This document shows positions 17,068 through 25,839 of a stretch of DNA of 64,000 nt, one piece after another. The stretch lies in assembly GCF_000711985.1 (NCBI RefSeq), contig NZ_JONU01000007.1:744001-808000 (forward strand), read 5' to 3'. Position 1 is the stretch's first letter. Every line of letters begins with the position of its first letter. The translations under genes and the position numbers were made by a program. The notes below the pieces were generated by a model, which was given only the letters and a program-made list of their open reading frames with translations, searched no databases and was not told the DNA's origin. Source of the DNA: Rheinheimera texasensis DSM 17496. GTDB taxonomy: Bacteria > Pseudomonadota > Gammaproteobacteria > Enterobacterales > Alteromonadaceae.

Positions 17068-18133
17068 CGGCTAACACCCCACGACGGATTTGATCTTCTT
17101 CAATCGATTCAAATAAGGCTTTGAAATTGCCTTCGCCAAAACCTTCATTACCTTTGCGCTGAATGATTTCAAAGAACACAGGACCAATCACGGTTTTGGT
17201 GAAAATCTGCAGCAGGATGCCGTCTTTTTCCGGCGCGCCATCAATCAGAATCCGCAGTTCACGCAGCGCGTCCAGATCTTCAGTATGGCCTTCAACCCGG
17301 CTGTTCACTTTGTTGTAATAGGTATCAGGCGTTGGCATAAAGTCCATGCCGCGGCTACGCAGGGTACGGACAGTTTCATAGATATTTTCGGTGGTTAAAG
17401 CGATGTGCTGAATGCCCTCGCCTTTATATTCGCGGATAAATTCTTCGATTTGAGATTTATCGTCGGAAGATTCATTGATTGGAATCCGGATTTTGCCGCA
17501 AGGCGCTGTCATCGCGCGTGACACCAGACCAGTCAGTTTGCCTTCGATGTCGAAATAACGGATCTCGCGGAAGTTACCAATTTTTTCATAGAAGCCAGCC
17601 CAGACATTCATGTTGCCGCGTTTAACGTTATGAGTCAGGTGATCCAGCACTTCCAGGCCAACGCCGTGCGCTGCCATCGTGGTCTGCCAGTTGTCATAGA
17701 ATTTAAAGTCAATGTCGTAGACTGAGCTTTGACCATAACGGTCCACAAAATACAGCAGGCTGGAGCCAATACCGTACACGGCAGGGATATTTAATTCCAT
17801 CGGGCCGATTTGGTTTTTATATTCTTTGGCGCCATTGTCCAATGCATGTTTCAGCGCGGCGGCAGCGTCTTTGACACGAAATGCCATAGCACAAACGCTT
17901 GGACCATGTACCCGGGCAAATTCTTCTGCTTGTGAATTGGGTTCACCATTGACGATGAAATTGATATCGCCTTGTTTGTATAACCAGGCTTGTTTTGAGC
18001 GGTGTTGGGCAACTTCAGAAAAACCCAACGACTGGAACAGCTCTTTTAACTGGCGGATGCCATTGGCGTCGGCGGCCGTATATTCAACAAACTCAAAACC
18101 ATCGGTACCCAGCGGGTTGATTGGATCAAACAT
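17060..18133 (-). CDS. hppD: 4-Hydroxyphenylpyruvate dioxygenase
   Basis: Non-heme iron(II) dioxygenase that turns 4-hydroxyphenylpyruvate into homogentisate. Of 357 residues, it has two vicinal-oxygen-chelate domains; the iron ligands H165 (DHLTHNV), H243 (QHIALTT) and E322 (FFEIIQRKG) fit the 2-His-1-Glu facial triad. The start MFDPINPLGTDGFEFVEY at 18133 is behind GGAG; a TTG/ATG frame further up to 18190 is probably leader. It is the first gene of hppD-hmgA-fahA(-maiA). The gap of about 219 bp to tyrR must hold its promoter. I could not assign a clear TyrR box there. Confidence 0.96.
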   Translation of the reverse strand: MFDPINPLGTDGFEFVEYTAADANGIRQLKELFQSLGFSEVAQHRSKQAWLYKQGDINFIVNGEPNSQAEEFARVHGPSVCAMAFRVKDAAAALKHALDNGAKEYKNQIGPMELNIPAVYGIGSSLLYFVDRYGQSSVYDIDFKFYDNWQTTMAAHGVGLEVLDHLTHNVKRGNMNVWAGFYEKIGNFREIRYFDIEGKLTGLVSRAMTAPCGKIRIPINESSDDKSQIEEFIREYKGEGIQHIALTTENIYETVRTLRSRGMDFMPTPDTYYNKVNSRVEGHTEDLDALRELRILIDGAPEKDGILLQIFTKTVIGPVFFEIIQRKGNEGFGEGNFKALFESIEEDQIRRGVLADA

Positions 18134-18289
18134 AACAAACTCCGGCAACAAAAATACAAGGGGGAATGTGGTTATCTTGCCGTTTGACACAGAAAAAGAA
18201 AGTCTGGTTGCTTACATACTGCTAACAGGGCAAAAGTGCCGTTTTGTATCGTTTTGCGTACGAAATGCTGATTTTTGTGTTAAACAGAC

Positions 18290-18325
18290 AAAACAGGCCG
18301 TTTTCGACGGAAAACGGCCTGTTTT
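18290..18325. terminator. Strong bidirectional terminator downstream of tyrR
   Basis: A perfect 16-bp inverted repeat (left arm 18290-18305, right arm 18310-18325) with a 4-nt loop, an ACAGGCCG core and A/T-runs at both ends. It lies 28 bp beyond the tyrR stop and isolates the regulator from the hppD operon. Confidence 0.92.
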
Positions 18326-18352
18326 AAGTAACGGCAAGCGCACAAAGCGTAT

Positions 18353-19915
18353 TTAAATTTTTACGCTCTTGCGATTGATGCCATATTCACGCAGTTTATT
18401 GGCTACAGCGGTGTGACTTAAACCGAGTTTTTTTGCCAGTTGACGTGAACTTGGATAAGCGGGGAACAGTTTTCGCAATAAGCCGGCTTCAAAGCGTTTT
18501 ACTGCCTCATCCAGCGTGCCGTCGAAATCTTTTTCTAAGTAACCAAAATCATTGGTGTAACTCGGCAATTGCAGCTGTTCTTTATCCAGTTCAGCACCTT
18601 CAAGCAAGGTCACTGCACGATACAAAGCGTTTTCCAGCTGGCGCACATTACCGGGCCACGGATAACTCTGAATAAAGGCCGCGCAACTTTCAGTCAGCTT
18701 CGGCGGTTTGCGACCGAGCCTCGCCGATAAACGCGCCATAAAATGTTCGGCCAGCGGCACAATATCCTGCTTGCGGTCGCGCAGCGGCGGTAACATCAGC
18801 GTCAGCACGTTGAGCCGGTAATATAGATCTTCGCGGAAACGGCCTTCCTGCACCATGCCCGGTAAGTCTTTTTGTGTGGTACAAATCACCCGCACATCGA
18901 CCTTCACTTCATTTTCGTCAGCAACCCGGCGGAAACTGCCGTCCTGCAGAAAACGCAACAGCTTGGTCTGGATCTCGCGCGACATCTCGCCGATTTCATC
19001 TAAAAATACCGTACCGCGGTTAGCTTGCTCAAAAATGCCTTTTTTGCCTTCGGTGGTGCCGGGGAATGCATTCGGGCCATAACCAAATAGTTCTGATTCG
19101 GCGACGTTATCCGGCAAAGCCGCGCAATTGACCGCCAGAAACGGCTTGCCAGCTCTGCTGCTGGCGCCGTGACAAGCCCGTGCTAACAGTTCTTTGCCGG
19201 TACCGGTTTCGCCGGTAATGAGAATTGGCGCATCAAGCTGGGCCATTTTTTTCGCTTCACGCACCACTTTGCGCATCAGATTGCTGCTGGCCTGGATCGA
19301 GTTAAAGCTTTCCTGATCGCCCTTTTTGAACGCAACCATTTGCTCACCGAGCCGGCTTTCTGATTTTAAAGTAATGACTGCACCAGCCAGAATTTCATGG
19401 CCCGCTTCAGCCGGCACCATCACCGGCAAAATGTCGGCGATAAATTTCTTGCCGTGGATCTCAATTTTGCGGGTCTGCGCCAGCACATCGTCACTTTCGA
19501 GCCAGCGCTGGAAATTAAAGCCTTTTACCAGCGGCGTAATAGGTAGACCCGCCACTTCGTCGCGTTGCAGCGTAAGCGCATCGAGTGCGGCTTCGTTAAT
19601 CACAGTGACATTGGCTTTGGTGTCGATGGCGATAACGCCGTCCGGTAAGGTTTTCAGCAGAGTAAACAGCTCATTGTGTTCACGTTCTGACGGCATAAAA
19701 GCCGTAGTTTTGACGTCTTCAACGCCCGGGATGCGGCGAATTTTCGCCATCAGTTCCTGGAATTTTTCAAAATCGACGCTGGGGAAAGCGACAAACATCC
19801 GGCCTAATTCCGGATCAACTTCGATGCCGCGCAGGTCAATCTGATAGTGCACCAGGATGTTCAGTACTTCCTGGGCGATACCGACGCGGTCCTGACAATG
19901 GATTTCTAAGCGCAT
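18353..19915 (-). CDS. tyrR: TyrR/PhhR-type aromatic amino acid regulator
   Basis: Transcription factor that senses aromatic amino acids. Of 520 residues: an ACT domain starting MRLEIHCQDRVGIAQEVLNI (1-70), a PAS domain (about 80-190), an AAA+ domain with Walker A GETGTGKE and Walker B FLDEIGEM, and a C-terminal helix-turn-helix (SRQLAKKLGLSHTAVANKL). The sigma54-contact GAFTGA loop is degenerate (NAFPGT), as expected for TyrR, so it should work with sigma70. I chose 19915 by homology; an ATG at 19954 adds 13 residues and cannot be excluded. Sitting between phhAB and hppD, it most likely controls both. Confidence 0.94.
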   Translation of the reverse strand: MRLEIHCQDRVGIAQEVLNILVHYQIDLRGIEVDPELGRMFVAFPSVDFEKFQELMAKIRRIPGVEDVKTTAFMPSEREHNELFTLLKTLPDGVIAIDTKANVTVINEAALDALTLQRDEVAGLPITPLVKGFNFQRWLESDDVLAQTRKIEIHGKKFIADILPVMVPAEAGHEILAGAVITLKSESRLGEQMVAFKKGDQESFNSIQASSNLMRKVVREAKKMAQLDAPILITGETGTGKELLARACHGASSRAGKPFLAVNCAALPDNVAESELFGYGPNAFPGTTEGKKGIFEQANRGTVFLDEIGEMSREIQTKLLRFLQDGSFRRVADENEVKVDVRVICTTQKDLPGMVQEGRFREDLYYRLNVLTLMLPPLRDRKQDIVPLAEHFMARLSARLGRKPPKLTESCAAFIQSYPWPGNVRQLENALYRAVTLLEGAELDKEQLQLPSYTNDFGYLEKDFDGTLDEAVKRFEAGLLRKLFPAYPSSRQLAKKLGLSHTAVANKLREYGINRKSVKI

Positions 19916-19976
19916 GCGAATAACAACCCAACTAGATGACTCTTGATGCATCATACGGCATTGCGCGCGCTGCAGA

Positions 19977-20012
19977 CCAGCTCTTTTGTAAACTATTGTG
20001 AACGAGAGCTGG
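19977..20012. promoter_or_regulatory. Inverted repeat with TyrR half-site upstream of tyrR
   Basis: CCAGCTCT (19977-19984) and AGAGCTGG (20005-20012) form perfect 8-bp arms around a 20-bp centre. On the minus strand the centre contains TTTACA, a perfect half of the TyrR box TGTAAA-N6-TTTACA; the other half is poor (CGTTCA, 3 of 6). It sits about 62 bp upstream of the chosen tyrR start and could serve autoregulation. Confidence 0.35.
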
Positions 20013-20036
20013 CGATTGGCGGTATTTTGCAGACAA

Positions 20037-20060
20037 AAAAAGCTGCCGCAGCAGCTTTTT
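20037..20060 (-). terminator. Terminator downstream of phhB
   Basis: AAAAAGCTGC-CGCA-GCAGCTTTTT, a 10-bp stem with a 4-nt loop and a T-run, 14 bp past the phhB stop on the leftward transcript. Confidence 0.88.
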
Positions 20061-20073
20061 AATCGTTCCTCTG

Positions 20074-20412
20074 TCAGCCGAGTAAGGCGTCAGTTTTGGC
20101 GGCGCAGATGAAATCGTTTTTATGTAAGCCTTTAATCGAGTGTGACCACCAGGTCACAGTCAACTTGCCCCACTCCAACAATAAGGCCGGATGGTGACCT
20201 TCTTCTTCTGCCATCTCAGCCACTTTTTGATGGAAGGCCCAGGCCAGCTTGAAGTTTTTGAACTTGTACTCGCGTTCCAGTTGCAAAATACCGTCGCGCA
20301 CCACAGGTGTCCAATCCGGGATCTGGCGCATCAGCTCCGGCAGTTCGTCATCAGAGACACGCGGTGCATCAGCGCGGCAGGCTTCACATTTTTGTACAGC
20401 TAATTCGGTCAT
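20074..20412 (-). CDS. phhB: Pterin-4a-carbinolamine dehydratase
   Basis: Recycles the 4a-hydroxytetrahydropterin formed by phenylalanine hydroxylase by dehydrating it. Of 112 residues, it has the family signature [18 protein letters not shown] and the later [14 protein letters not shown]; the HH pair is catalytic. ATG 20412 begins [17 protein letters not shown]; the TTG four codons earlier is unlikely. It lies 53 bp downstream of phhA, in a probable phhAB operon ended by the hairpin at 20037-20060. Confidence 0.95.
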   Translation of the reverse strand: MTELAVQKCEACRADAPRVSDDELPELMRQIPDWTPVVRDGILQLEREYKFKNFKLAWAFHQKVAEMAEEEGHHPALLLEWGKLTVTWWSHSIKGLHKNDFICAAKTDALLG

Positions 20413-20465
20413 CTTTGTTCTCAATTTTGCTGGAGTTAATTTTGTTGATGTTCAATTTACTAAAG

Positions 20466-21257
20466 TTAACTGGCTTTTTTCTGTTTCGGCGCAAATTTGG
20501 GCGCATGTAAGCCTAAAGCTTTGGCTTGCTGCACCAGCGCCATCAGGTCCTGCTGCGCGATCTCAAACAGCTGACGGATGCTCTGAATACGGAAATAAAT
20601 CGGCTGCATAATGTCGATGCGATAAGGCGTACGGAATACGTCGACCACGTCGAGTACTTTACGCTCAGGGATATCAGAGTGAATGGCATATTGGGTTTCG
20701 CCCGGCGACGACAAAATCCCACCGCCGTAAATCCGCAGACCGTCAGCGGTATCCAGCAGACCGAATTCGATGGTGAACCAGTATAAACGCGCCAGATAGA
20801 CCCGGTCTTCTTTGCTGGCGGCAAGACCTAGCTTGCCGTAGATATGAGTAAATTCAGCGAAATCCGGATTGGTCAGCATGGCGCAATGACCAAAAATTTC
20901 GTGGAAGATATCGGGTTCCTGTAAATAATCGAATTCTTCGCGGCTGCGGATAAAAGTGGCGACCGGGAATTGTTTATTCGCCAGCAATTCAAAAAACCGG
21001 TCAAAGCTAATCAGCGCCGGGACCTCGGCACAGCGCCAGCCAGTAGTGGCTTCCAGCACTGCGTTAACTTCGTGTAATTGTGGGATCCGGTCGGTCGGCA
21101 GGTTCAGTCGTTCTAAGCCTTCAAGATATTCGTTACAGGCTTTGCCTTGGATACAGCTCAGCTGACGCTGGATTAGATCAGCCCAAATCTGGTTTTCTTC
21201 GTCAGACCAGGCAATGATGCCATTGGCGTCCGACTGGCGGGATACGTAAGTCGTCAT
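20466..21257 (-). CDS. phhA: Phenylalanine 4-monooxygenase
   Basis: Pterin- and iron-dependent hydroxylase converting phenylalanine to tyrosine. Of 263 residues, it is the compact bacterial form lacking the eukaryotic regulatory domain. The iron triad is clear: H119 and H124 in FHEIFGHC and E164 in FTIEFG. Pterin-binding PALISFDRFFELLA and YGGGILSSPGET are present. AGGTAGTA precedes the ATG. The upstream 172 bp contains TATAAA-like sequence on the minus strand but no convincing full TyrR box. It supplies tyrosine to the hppD pathway encoded nearby. Confidence 0.96.
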   Translation of the reverse strand: MTTYVSRQSDANGIIAWSDEENQIWADLIQRQLSCIQGKACNEYLEGLERLNLPTDRIPQLHEVNAVLEATTGWRCAEVPALISFDRFFELLANKQFPVATFIRSREEFDYLQEPDIFHEIFGHCAMLTNPDFAEFTHIYGKLGLAASKEDRVYLARLYWFTIEFGLLDTADGLRIYGGGILSSPGETQYAIHSDIPERKVLDVVDVFRTPYRIDIMQPIYFRIQSIRQLFEIAQQDLMALVQQAKALGLHAPKFAPKQKKAS

Positions 21258-21429
21258 GTTACTACCTGTTGATTCTTTGTGCCGGCCTCGGTTGGGCTGG
21301 CTGAATGGCAGGCATCCTAGTGGATCGAGTCAAAGCTGTTAACCCGCCTGACGAAACTGGCGGCGTTGCGACTGTGCACTTTTTTATACACAGCCGCAGA
21401 AGACTACACTACCAGACTGATTTTAAACA

Positions 21430-22629
21430 TTATTTTTGCTGTAACCGCATCTTTACTAGAGCTTGCTGAATGTCCGCAATGATGTCATCAACATGCTCCA
21501 GTCCGACCGAGATTCGAATGAGTCCATCACTAATGCCGGCGGCGCGGCGTTCCTCTGCCGTATAAGGACTGTGGGTCATCGATGCCGGATGCTGGATTAA
21601 CGACTCAGCATCGCCAAGGCTGACCGCCAGGCTTAATAACGCACATTGATTAATAAAATAACGGCCATCGTCCAGACTGCCTTTGAGCTCAAACGCCAGC
21701 ACGCCACCCGCACCTTTCATCTGAGTGCCGAGAAAACGATGCCCGGGATGGGATGGCAGCCCCGGGTAATACACAGTCGCCACTGCAGGATGCGCCTGCA
21801 GATATTCAGCGACTTTTTGTGCATTCTGACAATGGCGTTCCATCCGCACCGACAAGGTTTTCAGACCGCGGATAATCAGCCAGGCATCATGCGGGCTGAT
21901 AGTCGCCCCCATATCCTTCAGCGTCGTGAGCTTGATGGTTTTGATAGTCTCGGCATCAGACAAAATAATACCGGCGACGACATCACCATGGCCGTTTAGG
22001 TATTTGGTAGCGCTGTGAATGACGATATCGATGCCAAACAAGGCGGGTTGCTGCAATAAAGGCGTCAGGAAAGTGTTATCAATCACAGATTTGATAGCGT
22101 GCTGGCGGCAAAACCGGCCGAGAAACTCCAGATCCAGCACCACCAGATTCGGGTTGATCGGAGTTTCAGCAAACAGCATTTTGGTATTCGGCCTGCGTGC
22201 AGCTTCAACCGCTGCATGGTCCGTCATATCAACAAAACTGACTTCAATGCCATAACGGGCGAACTGGTGATTAAACAGCGCAAAACTGCAGCCGTAGATA
22301 GCCTTGCTGGCGATAAGGTGGTCACCCTGCTGCAAAAAAGCCAGCGTAGCCGCAGCCACGGCGCCCATGCCGGTGGCGGTTGCAGCACCATCGGCCATCC
22401 CTTCCAGCGCTGCTACTTTTAATTCCAGCTCGCGGGAAGTCGGGTTGCCAAGCCGGGTATAAATAAAACCTTCAGCTTCGCCGGCAAACCGGGCTGCGCC
22501 CTGCTCGGCACTACCGAACACAAAAGTGGAAGTTTGAAATAGCGGGGTGGCCAGACTACCAAATTGGGTGTCATAGGTTTTGCCGGCATGAATACATAAG
22601 GTTTCTGCGTGTTTGCTGCTACTGCTCAT
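21430..22629 (-). CDS. Methionine gamma-lyase (PLP)
   Basis: Trans-sulfuration-family PLP enzyme of 399 residues. The PLP lysine is K209 in SATKYLNGHGD. C114 in IYGCSFALFNH lies where methionine gamma-lyase has its hallmark active-site cysteine; cystathionine lyases have other residues there. The expected reaction breaks methionine to methanethiol, 2-oxobutyrate and ammonia; homocysteine may also be used. ATG 22629 is behind CAGGTAGTT; the upstream TTG at 22659 is less likely. It is leftward between ycjF and phhA, consistent with an amino-acid catabolic island. An O-acetylhomoserine sulfhydrylase-like role is less likely. Confidence 0.88.
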   Translation of the reverse strand: MSSSSKHAETLCIHAGKTYDTQFGSLATPLFQTSTFVFGSAEQGAARFAGEAEGFIYTRLGNPTSRELELKVAALEGMADGAATATGMGAVAAATLAFLQQGDHLIASKAIYGCSFALFNHQFARYGIEVSFVDMTDHAAVEAARRPNTKMLFAETPINPNLVVLDLEFLGRFCRQHAIKSVIDNTFLTPLLQQPALFGIDIVIHSATKYLNGHGDVVAGIILSDAETIKTIKLTTLKDMGATISPHDAWLIIRGLKTLSVRMERHCQNAQKVAEYLQAHPAVATVYYPGLPSHPGHRFLGTQMKGAGGVLAFELKGSLDDGRYFINQCALLSLAVSLGDAESLIQHPASMTHSPYTAEERRAAGISDGLIRISVGLEHVDDIIADIQQALVKMRLQQK

Positions 22630-22699
22630 AACTACCTGACTGCTTAGATGATCTTTCAATTAACTTAAGCAAAGAAGTTATAAGCCGGACAAGGCATGC

Positions 22700-22715
22700 A
22701 GACATCTGTCTGTCT
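22700..22715. promoter_or_regulatory. Candidate Met-box pair upstream of methionine gamma-lyase
   Basis: AGACATCT (22700-22707, 7 of 8 to AGACGTCT) abuts GTCTGTCT (22708-22715, 4 of 8), 71 bp upstream of the lyase start. The second box is poor, so this is a weak MetJ-site candidate. Confidence 0.28.
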
Positions 22716-22761
22716 GTTTAATCCGAGATGACTTTTGGGCACAACGCGGCGATTGTAAATA

Positions 22762-23766
22762 TTATTGTGCAGATGGTCGCTGTAATAACTGTTGGATCAA
22801 CGACTGCAGTAGCGGTTGTACAGGTTTCTCCGCCGGTAATAACGGCAATGGCCGCAGTTGTTGCTGCACAAATCGGCCAAGCCGTGCCAGCATCAGGCCC
22901 GCCAATACCCCTTGTCCGGCCCGGGCTGATAACTTGCTGCTAAGTTCCACCCCGAGAAAATCGCCACCAATATCAATGGCAAGCTCAGTGGCTCCCGTCC
23001 AGAACAGCAAATTGGCAAATTTTTTCAAAAGCGTGAGCCTGGCAACAGCGCCAAGCTGGACCCCATAAACTTCTGAGAGCTCCGCCATCAGACGCCAGGC
23101 CCGCCAGCTGACTAACAGCATATCCGCTAAGGCAAAAGGACTGACAGCGACGGCCATCCCGGCTTGTTTCGCGGCCGCGCTAATCCGCTGTGCTGCTTGC
23201 TGGTCTAGAGGTTGTAACACCAGCAAATCAAAAAGTTTTAGAGTTTCTGCATCGGAAAACTGCAAATTGTGCTGCGCTAAAAACGCACTGCGATCCGCCT
23301 GCGGTAAAGCAGCCAGAATGCGCTGACACAGCGGAGTGGCCTGACCATATTGCAGGCTTAGTTGCATAGTTAATGCTTCTTCCCGCCATTGCTGCCGCAT
23401 CTGGCGCTGGCGTTTGCCACGCCAGGCGCTCCACAGCAGTGTGCCAACAGCAGCAAAACCAAACCCGGTTAAGGCCACCGCGGCACCGCCCTGCAGCCAG
23501 CTTTGAGTCAGGCTCTGCTGCACAAATTCTGCCCACTGTATGCCGCCAAGGAGCAGAACTAACGCGAGGCCAGTAAGCAACCAGCCAGACACGCCTCCCT
23601 GCTGTACTTCGCTTACAGCAGGATCTGTTGGATTTTGCAGCTCATCCGCCGCAACAAAGCCGTTATCCGGCAGCTGCACCGCTTCCTTCAGTGTCGGGTT
23701 GGATTCGCCCTGCAACCTGACAAAATCGTCATTTGTAAATTGCTGCGCACTTTTCAGTTCTGTCAA
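22762..23766 (-). CDS. ycjF: YcjF family inner-membrane protein (DUF697)
   Basis: Protein of 334 residues with two adjacent hydrophobic segments (about 60-80 and 92-115) and a C-terminal DUF697 domain (GVQLGAVARLTLLKKFANLLFW, then GQGVLAGLMLARLG). The cellular role is unsettled; it is co-conserved with YcjX and the psp genes. There is no ATG near the start. TTG at 23766 overlaps the TGA of ycjX as TTGA and is preceded by GGGGGA, so I take TTG as the start. It is last in the pspABC-ycjXF operon. Confidence 0.9.
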   Translation of the reverse strand: MTELKSAQQFTNDDFVRLQGESNPTLKEAVQLPDNGFVAADELQNPTDPAVSEVQQGGVSGWLLTGLALVLLLGGIQWAEFVQQSLTQSWLQGGAAVALTGFGFAAVGTLLWSAWRGKRQRQMRQQWREEALTMQLSLQYGQATPLCQRILAALPQADRSAFLAQHNLQFSDAETLKLFDLLVLQPLDQQAAQRISAAAKQAGMAVAVSPFALADMLLVSWRAWRLMAELSEVYGVQLGAVARLTLLKKFANLLFWTGATELAIDIGGDFLGVELSSKLSARAGQGVLAGLMLARLGRFVQQQLRPLPLLPAEKPVQPLLQSLIQQLLQRPSAQ

Positions 23767-25130
23767 CGCAAATGATCCCCCAGTAAAAACTGCAGCGCCT
23801 GATCCATCCGAAGCTGCAGCGGATACTCGGAGGCCGACCCAACTAATGGCAAAAATTCCGGAAAGGCGAATTGGTGATGGGCAAAAAGTTGCGGCGATGG
23901 CATCGAAAGCGGCACCTCACCAGGATACCAGGTCTGTAACTCGCCGGTTGATGCCAGATGCCCGCGTAAACAAGGTGATTGCCCATTCGCAGTCTGCACC
24001 TGACCAAACTCGGCACTGACCACAGCAGCCACGGCCAACGCTTCGGTTTCGCACTGCTGATATCGTTGCTGATATAAAGGCTGTTGCAACATTTGCTGTA
24101 GTAATAACAACAAATTGCGATGCTGGTCCGGCGTCAGCAAATCGGCCTTTGACGCCACAAACAACACTTTGTCAATACGCGGTTTAAACAACCGCCGCCA
24201 CCAGCTTTCGGGGCCATAGGAGAAATGCTGCATGATCAGCATCAGCGCTTCTTGTAGCTGCGTCAGCGCCTGATGCCCGCGGTTCAGCGCACCAAGACAG
24301 TCAGCCATGATGACCTGACGGTCCAGACCGGCGAAATAATCGCGATAAAACGGCAACACAACTTGTTGCTGGTAGTCCTGGAAATGACGCTGGAGTTGCT
24401 CTTTCAGTGCATTTGAGCTAACCAGCTGTTCCGGTAATAACGGGAACAACTGTAACAAAGGCGCACCTTGCAGTTCCGCCGGTCGCAGTAAACGCCCCGG
24501 TTGTAACATCACTGCAAGTTGCCGCTGTTTGATGTCGAGTAAAAGTTGTTGATAGCTGTCGGTCAGCTGTTGCAACAGCAAAGCATCCGCGGTTAATTCA
24601 GCCTGTGCCAGCTGTTGGCGAAACGGTCCTGCGAGGTCGCGCACGGGCTCAGAATCCAGCAAAGCCCAGACTTGCTGACACCACTGCGGATAATCTAACT
24701 GCAACATCGGTAAATCCAGCAGCCATTCGCCGGGATAGTCGGTGATTTCCAGTGTCAGTGTTTGCCAGTCCAGCAGTTTTTGCTTCAGCGGATGCTGGGG
24801 TTTGTAACGCAACTGCAAAGTAATTTGGCTGAGCGCCGTGGTCGATGCCGGCCATTGGCCATGCTGCAGCTGCTGCAGATTCAGTTCAAACGGAAAACGC
24901 GCTCTGGCTGCTACGGCGTTGGGTACGGGTTGTCCCCCTAAATAACGCTGTTGTTGCATCACCTGAAAAAACGGTAACTGGTTGGACGGTGCCTGCGTCA
25001 GTTGCCGGATTAAACTGGTCAGGAATGCGGTTTTACCTGCACCACTGATGCCGGTAATACCAAGACGGAGATGTTGATTCGCCAGACGTTGCCCGAGGAT
25101 CCGGGCTTTGTCTGGCAGTTGAAAATTCAT
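23763..25130 (-). CDS. ycjX: YcjX family P-loop NTPase
   Basis: Cytosolic or membrane-associated GTPase-like protein of 455 residues. The Walker A GISGAGKTAFLTSL is near the N-terminus, DYPGEWLLDLP provides a Walker B-like region, and VASKAD fits the base-specificity motif. These match the YcjX/DUF463 family co-regulated with the phage-shock response. Start ATG at 25130 (MNFQLPDK) is chosen over a TTG at 25160; neither has a strong Shine-Dalgarno. It is coupled to ycjF by a 4-bp overlap and follows pspC by 44 bp. Confidence 0.9.
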   Translation of the reverse strand: MNFQLPDKARILGQRLANQHLRLGITGISGAGKTAFLTSLIRQLTQAPSNQLPFFQVMQQQRYLGGQPVPNAVAARARFPFELNLQQLQHGQWPASTTALSQITLQLRYKPQHPLKQKLLDWQTLTLEITDYPGEWLLDLPMLQLDYPQWCQQVWALLDSEPVRDLAGPFRQQLAQAELTADALLLQQLTDSYQQLLLDIKQRQLAVMLQPGRLLRPAELQGAPLLQLFPLLPEQLVSSNALKEQLQRHFQDYQQQVVLPFYRDYFAGLDRQVIMADCLGALNRGHQALTQLQEALMLIMQHFSYGPESWWRRLFKPRIDKVLFVASKADLLTPDQHRNLLLLLQQMLQQPLYQQRYQQCETEALAVAAVVSAEFGQVQTANGQSPCLRGHLASTGELQTWYPGEVPLSMPSPQLFAHHQFAFPEFLPLVGSASEYPLQLRMDQALQFLLGDHLR

Positions 25131-25174
25131 CAGAGCAAGGCTTCCGCTGGTTGACTGCAAGTTTCAGGTCAGGT

Positions 25175-25585
25175 TCAGAGTTTATTAAACTCGCGATGTA
25201 ACTGGAATTTACTCGAAGTGACATAAGATTCCATATCCCGCAACCGGTATTCAATCGCATCAAATTGTTGTTTCAGATGATTTAAAGCCCGTGGTGGAGC
25301 TTCACCCCGCTGCCAGACCCGGGTTTTAACTTCGACCGGACGTTCGACCACCGGAGCTGCAGGTTCTCCACTGCGTTTTTCAGCGACTGATTTCTTTTCC
25401 AATACTATCCAGCCAACCAGATACAGCACTGGCAAAATCCCGCCAAAGCCTAACAAGACAGACGCTAAAACAACTACCCGAACTAACCACAATTCCCAGC
25501 CGAAGTAATCGGCGATGCCGGCACAGACCCCGGCGATTTTGCCGTTGCGGTCATCCCGCAACAGCTCACGGCGTTTACTGTTCAT
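25175..25585 (-). CDS. pspC: Phage shock protein C
   Basis: Inner-membrane sensor/effector of the Psp envelope stress system that with PspB senses secretin or proton-motive-force stress. Of 136 residues, the PspC domain is clear (RNGKIAGVCAGIADYFGWELWLVRV) with a following transmembrane helix (about 38-64), then a Pro-rich linker and a C-terminal amphipathic/coiled region. ATG 25585 lies behind GGAGG and inside the 3' end of pspB (11-bp overlap), so translation is coupled. Confidence 0.94.
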   Translation of the reverse strand: MNSKRRELLRDDRNGKIAGVCAGIADYFGWELWLVRVVVLASVLLGFGGILPVLYLVGWIVLEKKSVAEKRSGEPAAPVVERPVEVKTRVWQRGEAPPRALNHLKQQFDAIEYRLRDMESYVTSSKFQLHREFNKL

Positions 25586-25814
25586 GTTTGCGCCTCCAGT
25601 TTGGCGCGTCGGCATCGAGGATAGCTTCCAGAGTTTTAATCCGGTCCGCCATCCGCTCCGCCTTCGCGGATAAATCGTTTAACTGCGCCAGTTCATGTTC
25701 GGACAGGCCCTCGGATATTTTGCGTTTACTGCGGTAATGCATAATGATCCAAATCGGCGCCACGAATATCATGAAGATAATCAATGGTACGGCAAAAGCT
25801 TCGGTAACTTCCAT
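25575..25814 (-). CDS. pspB: Phage shock protein B
   Basis: Small membrane protein of 79 residues: one N-terminal helix (FAVPLIIFMIFVAPIWIIMHY) followed by a charged coiled coil (SEHELAQLNDLSAKAERMADRIKTLEAILD). This is the typical PspB plan; it partners PspC in releasing PspF from PspA. It sits 25 bp downstream of pspA. Confidence 0.94.
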   Translation of the reverse strand: MEVTEAFAVPLIIFMIFVAPIWIIMHYRSKRKISEGLSEHELAQLNDLSAKAERMADRIKTLEAILDADAPNWRRKHEQ

Positions 25815-25839
25815 CTTAGGCTCCAGAAACGCCTGGTGA

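Noticed and set aside
18134-18289. TyrR boxes upstream of hppD
   Set aside because: TGTTTAACACA and TGTAAG-like sequences are present but none matches TGTAAA-N6-TTTACA well enough to report.
19326-19844. Open frame of 172 codons on the plus strand inside tyrR
   Set aside because: Antisense shadow of a gene with clear ACT/PAS/AAA domains.
23540-24019. Open frame of 159 codons opposite ycjX/ycjF
   Set aside because: Antisense to two recognised genes and Pro/Ser-rich shadow sequence.
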